NCBI GenBank assembly: GCA_039619475.1 | Contig: CM077115.1 | Span: forward strand, 297,539,756 to 297,603,755 | Source: Icerya purchasi | Lineage: Eukaryota; Arthropoda; Insecta; Hemiptera; Monophlebidae | Reading direction: 5' to 3' | Length of the DNA: 64,000 bases | Shown here: positions 63,740 through 64,000 of the stretch, one piece after another | How positions within the stretch are numbered: the first letter of the stretch is position 1 | Layout: the number at the start of each line of letters is the position of its first letter | Program-made: the position numbers and the translations under genes | The notes under the pieces: model-generated | The model's database searches: none | Told to the model about the DNA's origin: nothing | What the model saw: the letters and a program-made list of their open reading frames with translations, nothing else

Positions 63740-64000
63740 CTACAGAAATAAATGACATTATCTCAGTCTTGAATGAATATGATCATAAAAACTAATGTGA
63801 ATCACACAGTGGTGCCAAACAGGCTTTTTTTGTAGATTTTGAACCTCATGAAAATAATTCTCCGAAGTATTCAAAATACACTCGCGTTACTCAACGTGAG
63901 AGTAAAAATAGAAACCCCGCGTAAAAAAAGTACTCTATACCCCAGTGCTTTAGGTGTCAAAAATACGGCCACACCAACACTTATTGCAACAGAGCATACG
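63740..64000 (+). pseudogene. Frameshifted non-LTR retrotransposon ORF1 (gag-like) fragment, runs off the window
   Basis: From 63826 one frame reads FFVDFEPHENNS. From 63875 a second frame reads NTLALLNVRVKIETPRKKST. From about 63937 the first frame resumes with IPQCFRCQKYGHTNTYCNRA. Together these match the pre-C2HC region and the first CCHC zinc knuckle (C-x2-C-x4-H-x4-C) of arthropod Jockey-type ORF1 proteins, which bind the element's RNA. The switch of frame twice within about 110 nt, and stops upstream, show it is decayed. The left limit is approximate. The second and third knuckles would lie beyond 64000. Confidence 0.8.

Overview
The window is eukaryotic nuclear DNA and looks like an arthropod, most likely an insect. 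It is AT-rich (my impression is roughly two thirds A+T). It is crowded with homopolymer runs, microsatellites, hairpin elements, SINE-like repeats and decayed non-LTR retrotransposons. There are no long ORFs, no operons, no ribosome binding sites and no rRNA. I cannot name the species.

One piece of host coding sequence stands out: a 124-nt exon on the minus strand at 11128-11251, bounded by a canonical acceptor and donor. Its peptide (VERERLRERQREERAQM ... APTEPLFGELVK) resembles the N-terminal homology region of the AF4/FMR2 (AFF) family, called lilliputian (lilli) in insects. The rest of the window is best read as long introns, and perhaps upstream sequence, of this minus-strand gene. A possible first coding exon lies at 43361-43476 in a GC/CpG-rich patch: an ATG-initiated frame runs into a GTAAGT donor whose phase matches the 11-kb exon. 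This is only a candidate. Another GC/CpG-rich patch at about 31.4-32.8 kb, with a long (GA)n tract and a TATA-like palindrome, looks like a promoter region.

Layout: 1-11.1 kb is the intron after the exon, with simple repeats and a 0.15-kb tandem duplication. 11.3-43.4 kb is putative intron with a perfect 39-bp hairpin (13.0 kb), a tRNA-like remnant (18.1 kb), C/G homopolymers, the GC-rich patch (31.4-32.8 kb), a tRNA-derived SINE (34.1 kb), a 13-bp minisatellite (36.0 kb) and a textbook 5'-truncated non-LTR retrotransposon insertion with poly(A) and target-site duplication (41.4-42.0 kb). 43.0-44.0 kb is GC-rich. 44-64 kb is repeat-laden noncoding DNA with a second (48.3 kb) and a third, inverted (61.2 kb) SINE copy, two long hairpins (54.1 and 57.6 kb), a second tRNA-like sequence (54.45 kb), a 10-bp/30-bp higher-order minisatellite (56.8 kb), a roughly 31-bp tandem array (62.4 kb) and, at the right edge, a frameshifted ORF1 (gag-like) fragment of a non-LTR retrotransposon that runs off the window.

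I found no gene system that works together here, and no convincing new defence, metabolic or mobile system. The most useful observations are the lilli-like exon with its candidate partner, the SINE family, the dated-looking retrotransposon insertion and the hairpin elements.
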